Of a stretch of DNA of 64,000 bases, positions 18,077 through 28,669 are shown one piece after another (position 1 is the first letter of the stretch; each line of letters opens with the position of its first letter). Origin of the DNA: Rhodanobacter sp. 7MK24. Its GTDB lineage: Bacteria; Pseudomonadota; Gammaproteobacteria; Xanthomonadales; Rhodanobacteraceae. Under the pieces are notes generated by a model. That model saw only the letters and a list, made by a program, of their open reading frames with translations. It was not told where the DNA came from and did no database searches. A program made the translations under genes and the position numbers. The stretch lies in NCBI RefSeq assembly GCF_014842995.1, contig NZ_JACYXL010000006.1, positions 184,382 to 248,381 on the forward strand. The letters are read 5' to 3'.

Positions 18077-19351
18077 TTGCGCTTTCTCTACACCCTTGCG
18101 ATGTACCTGGTGACGCCGCTGATCGTGCTGCGGCTTGCGTTGCGCGGCTTCCGCTCGCGGCCGTACTACTGGCGCTGGGCGGAGCGTTTCGGCTTCTTCA
18201 AGGCCCCGCTGAACCTGCGCGACAGCCTGTGGGTGCATGCGGTGTCGGTGGGCGAAGTGAACGCGGCCGAGCCGCTGATCAAGGCATTGAAGCGCGACTA
18301 TCCCGATGCGCCGCTGGTGGTGACCACGGTGACGCCTACCGGTACTGCGCGCGTGCGGCAGTTGTTCGGCGGCAGCGTGTTCCACGTCTACCTGCCTTAC
18401 GACTTGCCGTATGCGGTGAATCGTTTCCTCGCCGGCGTGCGACCGCGGTTGGCGCTGATCGTGGAAACCGAGATATGGCCGAACCTGTACTTTGCCTGCC
18501 GCCGCCGCGGCATCCCGCTGATGATCGTCAATGCGCGACTGTCGGAGCGCTCGCTGCGCGGCTATCGGCCGCGGCCGCTGCGGGGCATGGTGCGCGCGGC
18601 GCTGGGTTGCGTGGACATGGTCGCCGCGCAATCGCGCACCGACGCGGCGCGTTACCGCCTGATCGGCGCGCCGGCCGACCGCGTCATGGTTTGCGGCAAC
18701 CTGAAGTACGACATGCCGGTGCCGCAGGATGCACCGGTGGCCGGCGCGCGCCTGCGTGAACACTGGGGCGCAAGTCGGCCGGTCTGGATCGCCGCCAGCA
18801 CGCATGAGGGCGAGGAGCAGGCGGTGCTGGAAGCGCACCTTGCGGTGCTCAAGGGCCTGCCCGATGCGTTGCTGCTGATTGCGCCGCGCCATCCAGAGCG
18901 CTTTCGCCCGCTGGAGAACGCTGTGCGCAGCCTCGGGTTCGCCGCCGGCAGTTACAGCGTCGATGGCATGCCGGCGCCTTCGCACCAGGTATTCGTGATC
19001 GATGCGATGGGGCAGCTGATGCCGTTCTATGCGGCTGCGGGCCTGGCCTTCGTGGGCGGCAGCCTGGTGCCGATCGGTGGCCATAACGTGCTGGAGCCGG
19101 CGTCGTTGGGCACGCCGGTACTGGTGGGACCGCAGACCTTCAATTTCGAGGAAATAACCGTAAGCCTGATCGAAGAAGGCGGCGCGCTGCGCGTGCCGGA
19201 TCGCGAGTCATTGGGCGAAGCGGTGCAACGCCTGTTGCTCGACGACGAGCGCCGTCACGGCATGGGCCGTGCGGCCAGGGAGGTGTTCGAGCGCGAGCAT
19301 GGCGCCGTGGGCCGCCTGATGGAACTGATAGCTGCAAAGCTGCAGAACTGA
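18077..19351 (+). CDS. waaA: 3-deoxy-D-manno-octulosonic acid transferase
   Basis: 424 residues with an N-terminal membrane anchor and a GT30 GT-B fold; it adds Kdo from CMP-Kdo to lipid IVA. Motifs: SVGEVNAAEP, VETEIWPN, VCGNLKYD, and the C-terminal GGHNVLEPASLGTP. The start is read as TTG, because GGAG ends six bases before it and the product length then matches the family; no ATG fits. An intrinsic terminator follows eleven bases after the stop. Confidence 0.95.
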   Translation: MRFLYTLAMYLVTPLIVLRLALRGFRSRPYYWRWAERFGFFKAPLNLRDSLWVHAVSVGEVNAAEPLIKALKRDYPDAPLVVTTVTPTGTARVRQLFGGSVFHVYLPYDLPYAVNRFLAGVRPRLALIVETEIWPNLYFACRRRGIPLMIVNARLSERSLRGYRPRPLRGMVRAALGCVDMVAAQSRTDAARYRLIGAPADRVMVCGNLKYDMPVPQDAPVAGARLREHWGASRPVWIAASTHEGEEQAVLEAHLAVLKGLPDALLLIAPRHPERFRPLENAVRSLGFAAGSYSVDGMPAPSHQVFVIDAMGQLMPFYAAAGLAFVGGSLVPIGGHNVLEPASLGTPVLVGPQTFNFEEITVSLIEEGGALRVPDRESLGEAVQRLLLDDERRHGMGRAAREVFEREHGAVGRLMELIAAKLQN

Positions 19352-19360
19352 GCCCCAAGA

Positions 19361-19385
19361 AAAAGGCCGGCAGCGCCGGCCTTTT
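19361..19385. terminator. Bidirectional terminator between waaA and tolC
   Basis: AAAAGGCCGGC, loop AGC, GCCGGCCTTTT; serves the convergent waaA and tolC genes. Confidence 0.88.
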
Positions 19386-19405
19386 CGTAGCGGTCTGCAG
19401 ACGGG

Positions 19406-20755
19406 TTACTGCAACAGCGAATTGGTGTTCTGCAGATCGTCGAGGCTGGCGGTGCCGGCGCTCTGCTTCAGCAGCAGGCGATCCAGCACCAGCTGGTGGC
19501 GCGACTGCGAGTAGGTGCTTTCCGCCTGCGTCAGGGTCTGGATCGCCAGCAGCACGTTGACCATGGTCTGCGTGCCTACGTTGAAGCCTGCACGGGTAGC
19601 GTCCAACGCTTTCTGCGCGGAATCGACCGCCGCCTTGCCCGACTGCACCTGGCTGACGCCAGCCAGCACCGAGCGGTAGTAGTTCAGCGTGCTTGCCTTC
19701 ACCTGGCGGCGTTCGATCTCCATCGAATCCTGCGCGGCGTCGCGGTTGTAGACGGACTGGCGCACCTGCGACTGGGTGAGTCCGCCGGAGAAGATCGGCA
19801 CGTTGAGAGTGAGGCCGATCGTGGTCTGCGACGGGGTATTGGAGTGGATCGCCGCGTCCTCGTACCAGCTTGCACTCTTGCCGTAGCTGACGCTGGCCGT
19901 GATCGTTGGCAGGTGGCCCGCGCGTGCCGAGGTGACGTTCGCGTCGGCGGCCCGCACGTTCTGCTGCTGCGCCAGCAGGCTCGGGTTGTTGATCAACGCC
20001 TGCTTCACCCAGGCATCGGGGTCGGCCGGGTCGGGTGCGTTCATCGGCAGGTCGTCGCGCAGCTTCTTCAGGTTGCCGGTGGGCTGGCCAGTGATCTGGC
20101 TGAGCGCCTCGCGGTCGTTGTCCAACGTGTTCTGCGCGGCGATGGTCGTCGCCTTGGCGCCTTCGTAGTAGCTCTTGGCCTGGTATTCGTCGGTGATCGC
20201 CGACAAGCCTGCCTTGTAGCGCGCGACGGCCTGGTCGTACTGCTGCTTGTACGCGTCCTCGTTGGCCTTGGCGAAGGTGAGCTGGTCTTCGTCGGTAAGT
20301 ACGGTGAAATAGGCCGTGGCGACACGCACGTAGAGGTTCTGCAGCGCGGCTTCGTAGGTCTCGTCCTGCGCGTTCGCCGAGGCGTGCGCTGCCTTCAGGT
20401 TGGCGTATTTGCTGAAGTCGAACACGGTCTGGCTGAGGTCGAGGCCCAGGCTGCGCGTGCGGCTGTGGCCGAACGCGCTGGTGCTGATGAACTGGTTCGG
20501 ATTGTTCGGATCCTGCACTTCGCCGCCGCTGCCGCCGGTGGTCTGGTTCAACGAGAGCGAACCGCTGATCTGAGGCAGCAGCAGCGCGCGTGCCTGATCC
20601 ACGCCTTCGCCGGTGGCGAGGCGGGTGGCGTCGGCCTGGGCCAGCGTCGGGTCGTTGGCGCGTGCCTGGCGATAGGCGTCGAGCAGGTCTTCGCCATGGC
20701 TGGGCAGCGAGACGGTGGCCAAGGCCAGAGCCAGGGTGAGCAGCTTCAAACGCAT
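19406..20755 (-). CDS. tolC: TolC-family outer membrane efflux/secretion channel
   Basis: 449 residues: signal peptide to about residue 20, then two OEP repeats with long alpha-helical barrel segments. DLLDAYRQARANDPTLA at the mature N-terminus is the typical TolC opening. It forms the trimeric outer membrane duct for tripartite efflux pumps and type I secretion. GAGG lies six bases before the ATG. It follows the pcm-like gene by 35 bases and probably shares its promoter. Confidence 0.94.
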   Translation of the reverse strand: MRLKLLTLALALATVSLPSHGEDLLDAYRQARANDPTLAQADATRLATGEGVDQARALLLPQISGSLSLNQTTGGSGGEVQDPNNPNQFISTSAFGHSRTRSLGLDLSQTVFDFSKYANLKAAHASANAQDETYEAALQNLYVRVATAYFTVLTDEDQLTFAKANEDAYKQQYDQAVARYKAGLSAITDEYQAKSYYEGAKATTIAAQNTLDNDREALSQITGQPTGNLKKLRDDLPMNAPDPADPDAWVKQALINNPSLLAQQQNVRAADANVTSARAGHLPTITASVSYGKSASWYEDAAIHSNTPSQTTIGLTLNVPIFSGGLTQSQVRQSVYNRDAAQDSMEIERRQVKASTLNYYRSVLAGVSQVQSGKAAVDSAQKALDATRAGFNVGTQTMVNVLLAIQTLTQAESTYSQSRHQLVLDRLLLKQSAGTASLDDLQNTNSLLQ

Positions 20756-20790
20756 GATTGCCTCGTGGGGATCAGAGGAGAAGTTGGGCT

Positions 20791-21435
20791 TCAGAGCACG
20801 AAACGCGGCGCAGGCGCGGCGTTGACGAGGTAGGGCAGGTCGGTCTCGAGCAGGCTTCCCTCGCCTTCGCGGGTGATCAGCACGACTTGCTGCACGGGCG
20901 ACTCGCCGCGGATCGCCAGCAGACGGCCGCCGGGCTTCAGCCAGCCCATCCAGCGCGACGGCACTTCGGCGACGGCACCAGTGGCGACCACCACGTCGAA
21001 CTGGCCTTCCGGCTGCCAACCGTTCACGGCTTCGCCGGTATGCAGCTTGGCGTTCGTCACGCCGGTAGCCTGCAGGCGCTGGCTGGCCGTGGCGGTGAAG
21101 TCGGCGTGGATGTCCACGCTGACGACTTCGGCGGCGAGGTTGGCGAGGCAGGCGGTGAGGAAGCCCGAGCCGGTGCCGATCTCCAGCACGCGGTCGGCTT
21201 CCTGCAGATCCAGCGCCTGCAGCACGCGGCCTTCCAGCACCGGCTTCATCATCGTCTCGCCATGGCCCAGCGGCAGGCACAGGTCGGCGAAGGCGAGCTG
21301 GCGGTGCTCGGTGGCGACGAATTCCTCGCGCCGCACGCGGCCGAGCGTGTCGAGTACGCGACCGTTCAGCACCTCCCAGGGACGTACCTGGTTCTCCACC
21401 ATGTTCGTCCGTGCCTGCTCGAAGTTCATCGCCAT
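20791..21435 (-). CDS. Protein-L-isoaspartate O-methyltransferase family protein
   Basis: 214 residues with a class I SAM-dependent methyltransferase fold: VLEIGTGSGFLTA (SAM loop), VVSVDIHADF and FDVVVATGAVAEVP. The family repairs isoaspartyl residues, but this shorter Pcm-like branch beside tolC is widespread in Xanthomonadales and its substrate is not proven. The start MAMNFEQ could also be MNFEQ two codons later. Divergent from the TetR gene. Confidence 0.9.
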   Translation of the reverse strand: MAMNFEQARTNMVENQVRPWEVLNGRVLDTLGRVRREEFVATEHRQLAFADLCLPLGHGETMMKPVLEGRVLQALDLQEADRVLEIGTGSGFLTACLANLAAEVVSVDIHADFTATASQRLQATGVTNAKLHTGEAVNGWQPEGQFDVVVATGAVAEVPSRWMGWLKPGGRLLAIRGESPVQQVVLITREGEGSLLETDLPYLVNAAPAPRFVL

Positions 21436-21582
21436 GTCTGCCGGGTTCCGTAGGAGTCGAAAAAAGACCTGAAAGGATAAGGGCTTGGCCTCGCCTCGAC
21501 AACGGCTAGACTGCGGCCCGCACGTCGCATCACGAAGTGCCGGAAGTCACCGCGATGTGCTGACGCAAGTCATGCCTTGGGC

Positions 21583-21598
21583 AGTGTCCGCGGACACT
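21583..21598. promoter_or_regulatory. 16-bp perfect palindrome, candidate TetR operator
   Basis: AGTGTCCGCGGACACT lies between the divergent pcm-tolC and TetR genes, 147 bases from the pcm start and about 40 bases upstream of a TATAAT. A perfect dyad of this size in front of a TetR-family gene is a typical operator; binding is inferred. Confidence 0.6.
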
Positions 21599-21636
21599 TT
21601 GGCTGCCGTATGGCTGGAAATAAGTGAACCAAGGCG

Positions 21637-21661
21637 TATAATAAAGTCCTCGCATGACTTT
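21637..21661 (+). promoter_or_regulatory. -10 box and inverted repeat before the TetR gene
   Basis: A consensus TATAAT (21637-21642) is immediately followed by the inverted repeat AAAGTC, seven bases, GACTTT (21643-21661), sixteen bases before the TetR start codon. The position suggests autorepression; no convincing -35 box was found. Confidence 0.5.
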
Positions 21662-21676
21662 GGGAAGGCGTTGGAC

Positions 21677-22327
21677 ATGAGCAGCATTTCGCCGGTCAGA
21701 TCACAGGGGCCAGGGCGCCCGAAGGATCTGGAAAAGCGTGCGTCGATCCTCGCGGCGGCGAAGGCGCTGTTCATCCGCAACGCCTTCGCCGGCACCAGCA
21801 TGGACGCGATCGCGGCCGAGGCAGGTGTCTCCAAGCTCACCGTCTATAGCCATTTCGGCGACAAGGACAATCTGTTCCGCGAGGTGATCCGCGCGCGTGT
21901 CGAGGACCTGCTGCCGGAAAACACCTATGACTACGACTCGCACGCCAGCGTGGAGCAAAACCTGCTGCGCGTGGCGCTGATCCATGCGCGGCTCGATTGC
22001 GACGTCGAGGCAGTGGGTACCTTCCGCGCCATCCTTGGCGATTGTCGGCAGGGCAACCCGCGTTTCGGCCGCTTGTTGTGGGAGGAGGGCCCGCTGCGCA
22101 CGCAGGGCCTGATGGAACGCCTTTTGCAGCAGATCGTTGATGCCGGCCATCTCGCCATCGACGATGTGTCGCGTGCTAGCGTGCAGTTTCTCGCCCTCAT
22201 CAAGGGCGACCTGTTCATGCGCCGCATGTTCGGTTGCGTGGATTGCAGCGAGAGCTACGCCGCCGAAATCGAAGCGACCGCACGCGCTGGCGTGGTCACC
22301 TTTCTGCGCGCCTACGCGACGCGCTGA
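21677..22327 (+). CDS. TetR/AcrR-family transcriptional regulator
   Basis: 216 residues with the TetR N-terminal helix-turn-helix (about residues 20-66): ILAAAKALFIRNAFAGTSMD, then AEAGVSKLTVYSHFGDKDNL. The C-terminal ligand domain is of AcrR type with an unknown ligand. It is divergent from the pcm-tolC pair; two dyads in the gap are good operator candidates, so control of tolC and itself is the simplest reading. GGGAAGG lies upstream of the ATG. Confidence 0.92.
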   Translation: MSSISPVRSQGPGRPKDLEKRASILAAAKALFIRNAFAGTSMDAIAAEAGVSKLTVYSHFGDKDNLFREVIRARVEDLLPENTYDYDSHASVEQNLLRVALIHARLDCDVEAVGTFRAILGDCRQGNPRFGRLLWEEGPLRTQGLMERLLQQIVDAGHLAIDDVSRASVQFLALIKGDLFMRRMFGCVDCSESYAAEIEATARAGVVTFLRAYATR

Positions 22328-22388
22328 ACCAAGCGTCGAGTGCGCCGCACTCGCGGCATGTCCCGCTTCGTGCTTGAATAGCCGCTTG

Positions 22389-22469
22389 AGAAGCGGGGGT
22401 GCCGGCGCAACGGTCGGCTGAGAGAGTCCCTTCGAACCTGATCCGGTTAGCACCGGTGGAGGGAGCTTC
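22389..22469 (+). ncRNA. TPP (THI-box) riboswitch
   Basis: The conserved elements are in order: GGGGGTGCC, CGGCTGAGA, CCCTTCGAACCTGATC and GGTTAGCACCGGTGGAGGGA. P1 can close between GAAGC (22390-22394) and GCTTC (22464-22468). An alternative stem CCGCTT-GAG-AAGCGG (22382-22396) overlaps the 5' arm of P1. It precedes thiC, its usual target, and should lower expression when thiamine pyrophosphate is abundant. Confidence 0.96.
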
Positions 22470-22585
22470 GACGCACGATACAGCGTTTCGTCGTGCGCTT
22501 GGCGCCGCCGCTTTGATTACTTCATGCGAGTGCATTCGCAAGGGCCCGTGCATTCTGCACGGTCGTATGCGAATCCCTCGCGTAG

Positions 22586-24520
<1,935 letters not shown>

Positions 24521-24543
24521 GGCATTCCATTGCAGTGATATCG

Positions 24544-24575
24544 AAAAGTCAGGTGAATCCTTCACCTGGCTTTTT
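24544..24575 (+). terminator. Intrinsic terminator of thiC
   Basis: AAAAGTCAGGTGAA, loop TCC, TTCACCTGGCTTTTT: a long near-perfect stem followed by T5. Confidence 0.88.
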
Positions 24576-24633
24576 CATGCGCCTTCCTAGGCTAGTCGAC
24601 CACGTCCGTTGCAAACAGTCTCAGGAGCCAGTC

Positions 24634-25251
24634 ATGCCCAAAGCCAAGCCCTTCGTCAGCGACATCGAGGCCATCCGCAAGCGCGCGCGCCAGGACATCG
24701 ACAGGGGGGCGATGACGAAGGGCTACAGGGCTGATCGTGACGCCGTGGTGAAGCTGCTCAACCACGCGCTGGCCACCGAGATCGTCTGCGTGTTGCGCTA
24801 CAAGTACCACTATTACATGGCTTCGGGCATCCACTCACAGTCAATCAAGCAGGAGTTCCTGCAGCATGCGAACGAGGAGCAGGGTCACGCCGACCTGATC
24901 GCCGAGCGCATTACCCAGCTCGACGGCAAGCCGAATTTCTCGCCTGAGGGCTTGGCTACTCGCAGCCATGCCGACTATGTGGAAGGCGAGGACATCGTGG
25001 ACATGATCAAGGAGGATCTCGTGGCCGAGCGCATCGCCATCGACAGCTACCGCGAGATGATCGACTACGTGGGCAAAGACGACTCCACCACCCGACGTGT
25101 GCTGGAAGGCATTCTGGCGATGGAGGAGGAGCACGCCGAGGACATGAATACCCTGCTGGAGCAACTGGGCAAGAAAGGCGAGCCTGCCAAGGCAGCCCCC
25201 ATGCATGGCGGCCACGCAGAGGGGAGGAAGCACGCGCGCAAGCGCGGCTGA
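24634..25251 (+). CDS. Ferritin-like/bacterioferritin-type protein
   Basis: 205 residues of a four-helix ferritin-like fold. Likely di-iron ligands are visible in order: ATEIVCVLRYKYHYY, NEEQGHADLI, VAERIAIDSYREM and EEEHAEDM. It probably binds iron or protects against peroxide in the cytoplasm, but it is not a canonical haem bacterioferritin and substrate use is unproven. The C-terminus is a His/Lys/Arg-rich tail (HGGHAEGRKHARKRG) that may bind metal or DNA. CAGGAG precedes the ATG. Confidence 0.85.
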   Translation: MPKAKPFVSDIEAIRKRARQDIDRGAMTKGYRADRDAVVKLLNHALATEIVCVLRYKYHYYMASGIHSQSIKQEFLQHANEEQGHADLIAERITQLDGKPNFSPEGLATRSHADYVEGEDIVDMIKEDLVAERIAIDSYREMIDYVGKDDSTTRRVLEGILAMEEEHAEDMNTLLEQLGKKGEPAKAAPMHGGHAEGRKHARKRG

Positions 25252-25273
25252 GCCCGTACCGGCCGCCTGCGCA

Positions 25274-26290
25274 TCACCAACCCGACAGCACCAGTTTGCC
25301 GATGCCGGTGCCCGACTCCAATCGGCGATGTGCCTCGCGCAGGTTCGTCGCATTGATCGGCGCAAGCGTCTCACGCCGAATGCCTTTCAGCTCGCCGGTA
25401 TCGATCAGTTGCGCCACGCGGGCGAGGATGCGGCCCTGCTCGACCATGTCCGGCGTGCGGAAACGCGGCCTAGCGAACATGAATTCCCAGTGGATGCCGA
25501 TGCATTTGGCCTTGTAGGGGTCGCCAATCCTGAGTGCGCCCTTCGGCTCTACGATCAGGCCCACGTGGCCTTGCGGTGCCAGCAGCTCGCCCAGCGTGTC
25601 CCAGTAGCGATCGGTGTCGGCGAGGTTGAGCGTGGCATCGACCTGCGCGAAGCCCTTCGCGGCAAGTTGTGTGCCCAGCGGTTCGCGGTGGTTGATCACG
25701 TGTTGTGCGCCCATCGCGCGACACCAGTCCGCGCTTTCGGGGCGCGAAGCAGTAGCGATCACGGTGAAGCCCGCGCGTCGCGCGAGCTGGACCGCGATCG
25801 AGCCCACGCCGCCCGCACCGGCGATCACCAAGAGTGATTTGCCTTCGCCACCATGCTCGCTGTCGAACGGCATGCGCTGGAACAGCAGTTCCCACGCGGT
25901 GATCGCCACCAACGGCAACGCGGCAGCATCGACGAAATCCAGCGTGCGCGGCATCGTCGCGGCGAGCCGAGCGTCGACCAACTGGAACTCGGCGTTGCTG
26001 CCCGCACGCGTGACATCGCCGGCGTAATAGACGCGATCGCCGGGTTTGAAACCCTGCACCTCGGCACCCACGGCCTCGACCACGCCTGCCGCGTCGTAGC
26101 CCAGCACCTTCGGCTGCGCTTCCACTTGTGGCTTGGGTGAGCGCACCTTGGTGTCGACCGGGTTGACCGATACGGCTTCCACGCGCACGAGCAGGTCGGA
26201 TGCTCCCGGCACGGGTTTAGGCAATTCCACGTCCACCAGCGAGGCGGGATCGTCGATGGGCAGGTAGCGGGTGAGTGCGACGGCTTTCAT
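25274..26290 (-). CDS. Quinone oxidoreductase-like medium-chain alcohol dehydrogenase
   Basis: 338 residues: GroES-like catalytic domain followed by a Rossmann domain with GAGGVGSIAVQLARRAG. The zinc-ligand cysteine cluster of true alcohol dehydrogenases is absent, so it is of the zinc-free NADPH:quinone reductase / ZADH type. It is the last gene of a leftward operon; its ATG overlaps the stop of the aldo-keto reductase gene by four bases. Small-molecule carbonyl or quinone detoxification is inferred. Confidence 0.9.
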   Translation of the reverse strand: MKAVALTRYLPIDDPASLVDVELPKPVPGASDLLVRVEAVSVNPVDTKVRSPKPQVEAQPKVLGYDAAGVVEAVGAEVQGFKPGDRVYYAGDVTRAGSNAEFQLVDARLAATMPRTLDFVDAAALPLVAITAWELLFQRMPFDSEHGGEGKSLLVIAGAGGVGSIAVQLARRAGFTVIATASRPESADWCRAMGAQHVINHREPLGTQLAAKGFAQVDATLNLADTDRYWDTLGELLAPQGHVGLIVEPKGALRIGDPYKAKCIGIHWEFMFARPRFRTPDMVEQGRILARVAQLIDTGELKGIRRETLAPINATNLREAHRRLESGTGIGKLVLSGW

Positions 26291-27351
26291 GCTTTCGACT
26301 CCGAGGGGATGGGGAGGGTGGCCACCATTGGCGGATTGCGTTCGGTGAACATGCCGTTCCAATAAGGGTAGTGCGGATAGGGTGGCACCACCGCGCTGGC
26401 GGCATCGAGCGCGACGACCTGCGCGGGCGTGAGGTTCCAGCCGGTGGCGCCGAGGTTGTCGATCAGCTGGGCTTCGTTGCGCGCGCCGATCAGCACGCTG
26501 GATACGGTGGGCCGCTGCAGCAGCCAGTTGATCGCCACTTGCGGCACGCTCTTGCCGGTTTCCGCAGCGACGCCTTCCAGCGCGTCGACCACGCGATACA
26601 GCCGTTCCTCGTCCACCGGTGGCGCGAAGCCGGCGGTATCGTGCAAGCGGCTGCCTGCAGGCAACGGCTGGCCGCGGCGGATCTTGCCGGTGAGCCGGCC
26701 CCAGCCGAGCGGGCTCCACACGATGGCGCCGAGGCCCTGGTCCTGGCTGGCCGGCATCAGGTCCCATTCGTAGTCGCGGCCGATCAGCGAGTAGTAGCTC
26801 TGGTTCGCCACGAAGCGCGCGCTGCCGTGGCGCTCGGCGGCGGCCTGCGATTTCGCGATCTCCCAGCCGGCGTAGTTCGACACGCCGAGATAACGCAGCT
26901 TGCCCGCGCGCACCAGGTCGTCCAGCGTGGACATCACTTCGTCCACTGGCGTCATCGCGTCGAAGTGATGCAGTTGCAGCAAGTCGATCCAGTCCGTGCC
27001 CAGGCGCTTCAGCGCGCGGTCCACGCCGGCGATCAGGTGATGGCGCGAAGCGCCCACGTCGTTCGGACCGTCGCCGCTGCGCAAGGTGAGCTTGGTGGAA
27101 AGGATGGCACGCTCACGCCGGCCCTTCAGTGCGGCACCGAGGATTTCTTCCGAGGCGCCGTCCGAATAGACGTCCGCGCTGTCGAACAGGTTGGCTCCGG
27201 CGTCGAGGCAGATGTCGACCAGCCGCTTCGCTTCGGCAACGTCGGTGCTGCCCCAGGCACTGAACAACGGACCCTTGCCGCCGAAGGTGCCGGTACCGAA
27301 GCCGAGTGCGGGCACCTTGAAACCCGAGCGGCCGAGAAAGCGGTATTCCAT
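26287..27351 (-). CDS. Aldo/keto reductase
   Basis: 354 residues with a TIM barrel and the catalytic set of the AKR family: Asp and Tyr in FDSADVYSDG, Lys in LSTKLTL, and His in LQLHHFD. NADPH-dependent carbonyl reduction is expected; the substrate is unknown. It sits between an MFS transporter gene (26-base gap) and an alcohol dehydrogenase gene (four-base overlap), in an operon divergent from a LysR regulator. Confidence 0.93.
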   Translation of the reverse strand: MEYRFLGRSGFKVPALGFGTGTFGGKGPLFSAWGSTDVAEAKRLVDICLDAGANLFDSADVYSDGASEEILGAALKGRRERAILSTKLTLRSGDGPNDVGASRHHLIAGVDRALKRLGTDWIDLLQLHHFDAMTPVDEVMSTLDDLVRAGKLRYLGVSNYAGWEIAKSQAAAERHGSARFVANQSYYSLIGRDYEWDLMPASQDQGLGAIVWSPLGWGRLTGKIRRGQPLPAGSRLHDTAGFAPPVDEERLYRVVDALEGVAAETGKSVPQVAINWLLQRPTVSSVLIGARNEAQLIDNLGATGWNLTPAQVVALDAASAVVPPYPHYPYWNGMFTERNPPMVATLPIPSESKA

Positions 27352-27377
27352 GACGAAACTCCGATATAGAGAGAGGA

Positions 27378-28568
27378 TCAAGCCTGCGTGCAGAGCACGG
27401 ACGCTTGCGAAGCGCGGTGCCCGCGCAGCGCCCAGGCTGCCAAGGCGATGCCGACGACGGTCATCAAGGCCGCGATCCACGGCAGTGTGGCGAGGCCCGC
27501 GCCGCGCGCCACCGCTTCGCTGCCCAGCCACGCGCCCAACGCGTTGGCGAGGTTGAAGGCGCCGATGTTGAGGCTGGAGGCGAGGCTCGGGGCAGCGGAG
27601 GCGCGGCGCAGTATCCACATCTGCAACGGCGCCACGGTGGCGAACATCGCCATGCCGAGCAGGCCGGTGAACAGCACCATTGTCCAGCGTGCGTGCATCG
27701 CGAAGCCGAACACCACCAGCACCACGGCCAGCGCTGCCAGCGTGCCGACCAGGGCGTTGGAAAGGCTGCGGTCGGCCAACTTGCCGCCCAGCGGATTGCC
27801 GATGGCCATGCCAAGACCGAACACCAGCAGGACCGGCGACACCATCGCACCGCCAAAGCCGGTGACACGGGTGAGCAGCGGCTGGATGAAGGTATAGACC
27901 ACGAACACGCCGGCGAAGCCGAACACCGTGGTGGCGAGGCCGACCAGCACCGGCGCGCCCGCGATGGCGCGCAGTTCCGTGCCCAGCGACACCGGTGCGG
28001 TGTCGTCGTGCGTGTTCGGAAGCAGCATGGCCAGCGCCGCCATCGCCAGCATGCCGATCGCGGTGATCGCCCAGAACGCTGCGTGCCAGCCAAAGTGCAG
28101 GCCCAGCCACGCGCATGCCGGCACGCCGATCAGTGTGGCCAGTGCGAGGCCGTTGAACATGGTGGCGATGGCCGAGGCCTTGCGTTGTTCCGGCACCAGC
28201 GAGGTGGCGACCACCGAGCCCACGCCGAAGAAGGTGCCGTGCGCCAGCGAAGCGAGCACGCGTGCAGCCATCAGCGCGACGTAGCTGGTCGCCACTGCGC
28301 AGGCGAGGTTGCCCAGGGTGAAGATCGCCATCAGCCCCAGCAGCACGGCCTTGCGTGGCAGCCTGCGCGTGGCCAGCGTGATCGCCGGCGCACCCACGAA
28401 CACGCCGAAGGCGTAGCCGGAGATCAGCAGGCCGGCGCTGGCAATGCTCACGCCCAGGCTGGCCGATACCTGCTGCAGCAGGCCCATGATGACGAATTCG
28501 GTGGTGCCGATGCCGAAAGCGCCGACGGCCAGCGCATACAACGCCGGTGGAGTGCGACTGGGGGTCAT
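27378..28568 (-). CDS. MFS transporter, DHA1 (AraJ/YdhP-like) family
   Basis: 396 residues with twelve predicted membrane helices. The opening GAFGIGTTEFVIMGLL and the loop ATRRLPRKAVLLG are typical of the drug/sugar efflux DHA1 branch. First gene of the leftward operon with the aldo-keto reductase and dehydrogenase, immediately divergent from the LysR gene. Export of a small toxic or sugar-like compound is plausible; the substrate is not known. The start MTPSRTPP is chosen over an upstream one 22 codons earlier because it places the first helix correctly. Confidence 0.92.
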   Translation of the reverse strand: MTPSRTPPALYALAVGAFGIGTTEFVIMGLLQQVSASLGVSIASAGLLISGYAFGVFVGAPAITLATRRLPRKAVLLGLMAIFTLGNLACAVATSYVALMAARVLASLAHGTFFGVGSVVATSLVPEQRKASAIATMFNGLALATLIGVPACAWLGLHFGWHAAFWAITAIGMLAMAALAMLLPNTHDDTAPVSLGTELRAIAGAPVLVGLATTVFGFAGVFVVYTFIQPLLTRVTGFGGAMVSPVLLVFGLGMAIGNPLGGKLADRSLSNALVGTLAALAVVLVVFGFAMHARWTMVLFTGLLGMAMFATVAPLQMWILRRASAAPSLASSLNIGAFNLANALGAWLGSEAVARGAGLATLPWIAALMTVVGIALAAWALRGHRASQASVLCTQA

Positions 28569-28647
28569 GAAGAGGATTCCGCGCGATGGAGTGCGTGCAG
28601 TCTGGGTGCTTGCACTGTCAGCGGAAACCACCAAAATGGCGATTCAT

Positions 28648-28666
28648 TTTCAATGAATTATTGAAA
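28648..28666. promoter_or_regulatory. LysR-type operator candidate
   Basis: TTTCAAT, GAATT, ATTGAAA is a perfect 7-5-7 inverted repeat containing the T-N11-A signature of LysR boxes. It ends three bases before the LysR start codon, in the 101-base gap shared with the divergent MFS operon. Confidence 0.65.
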
Positions 28667-28669
28667 GCT

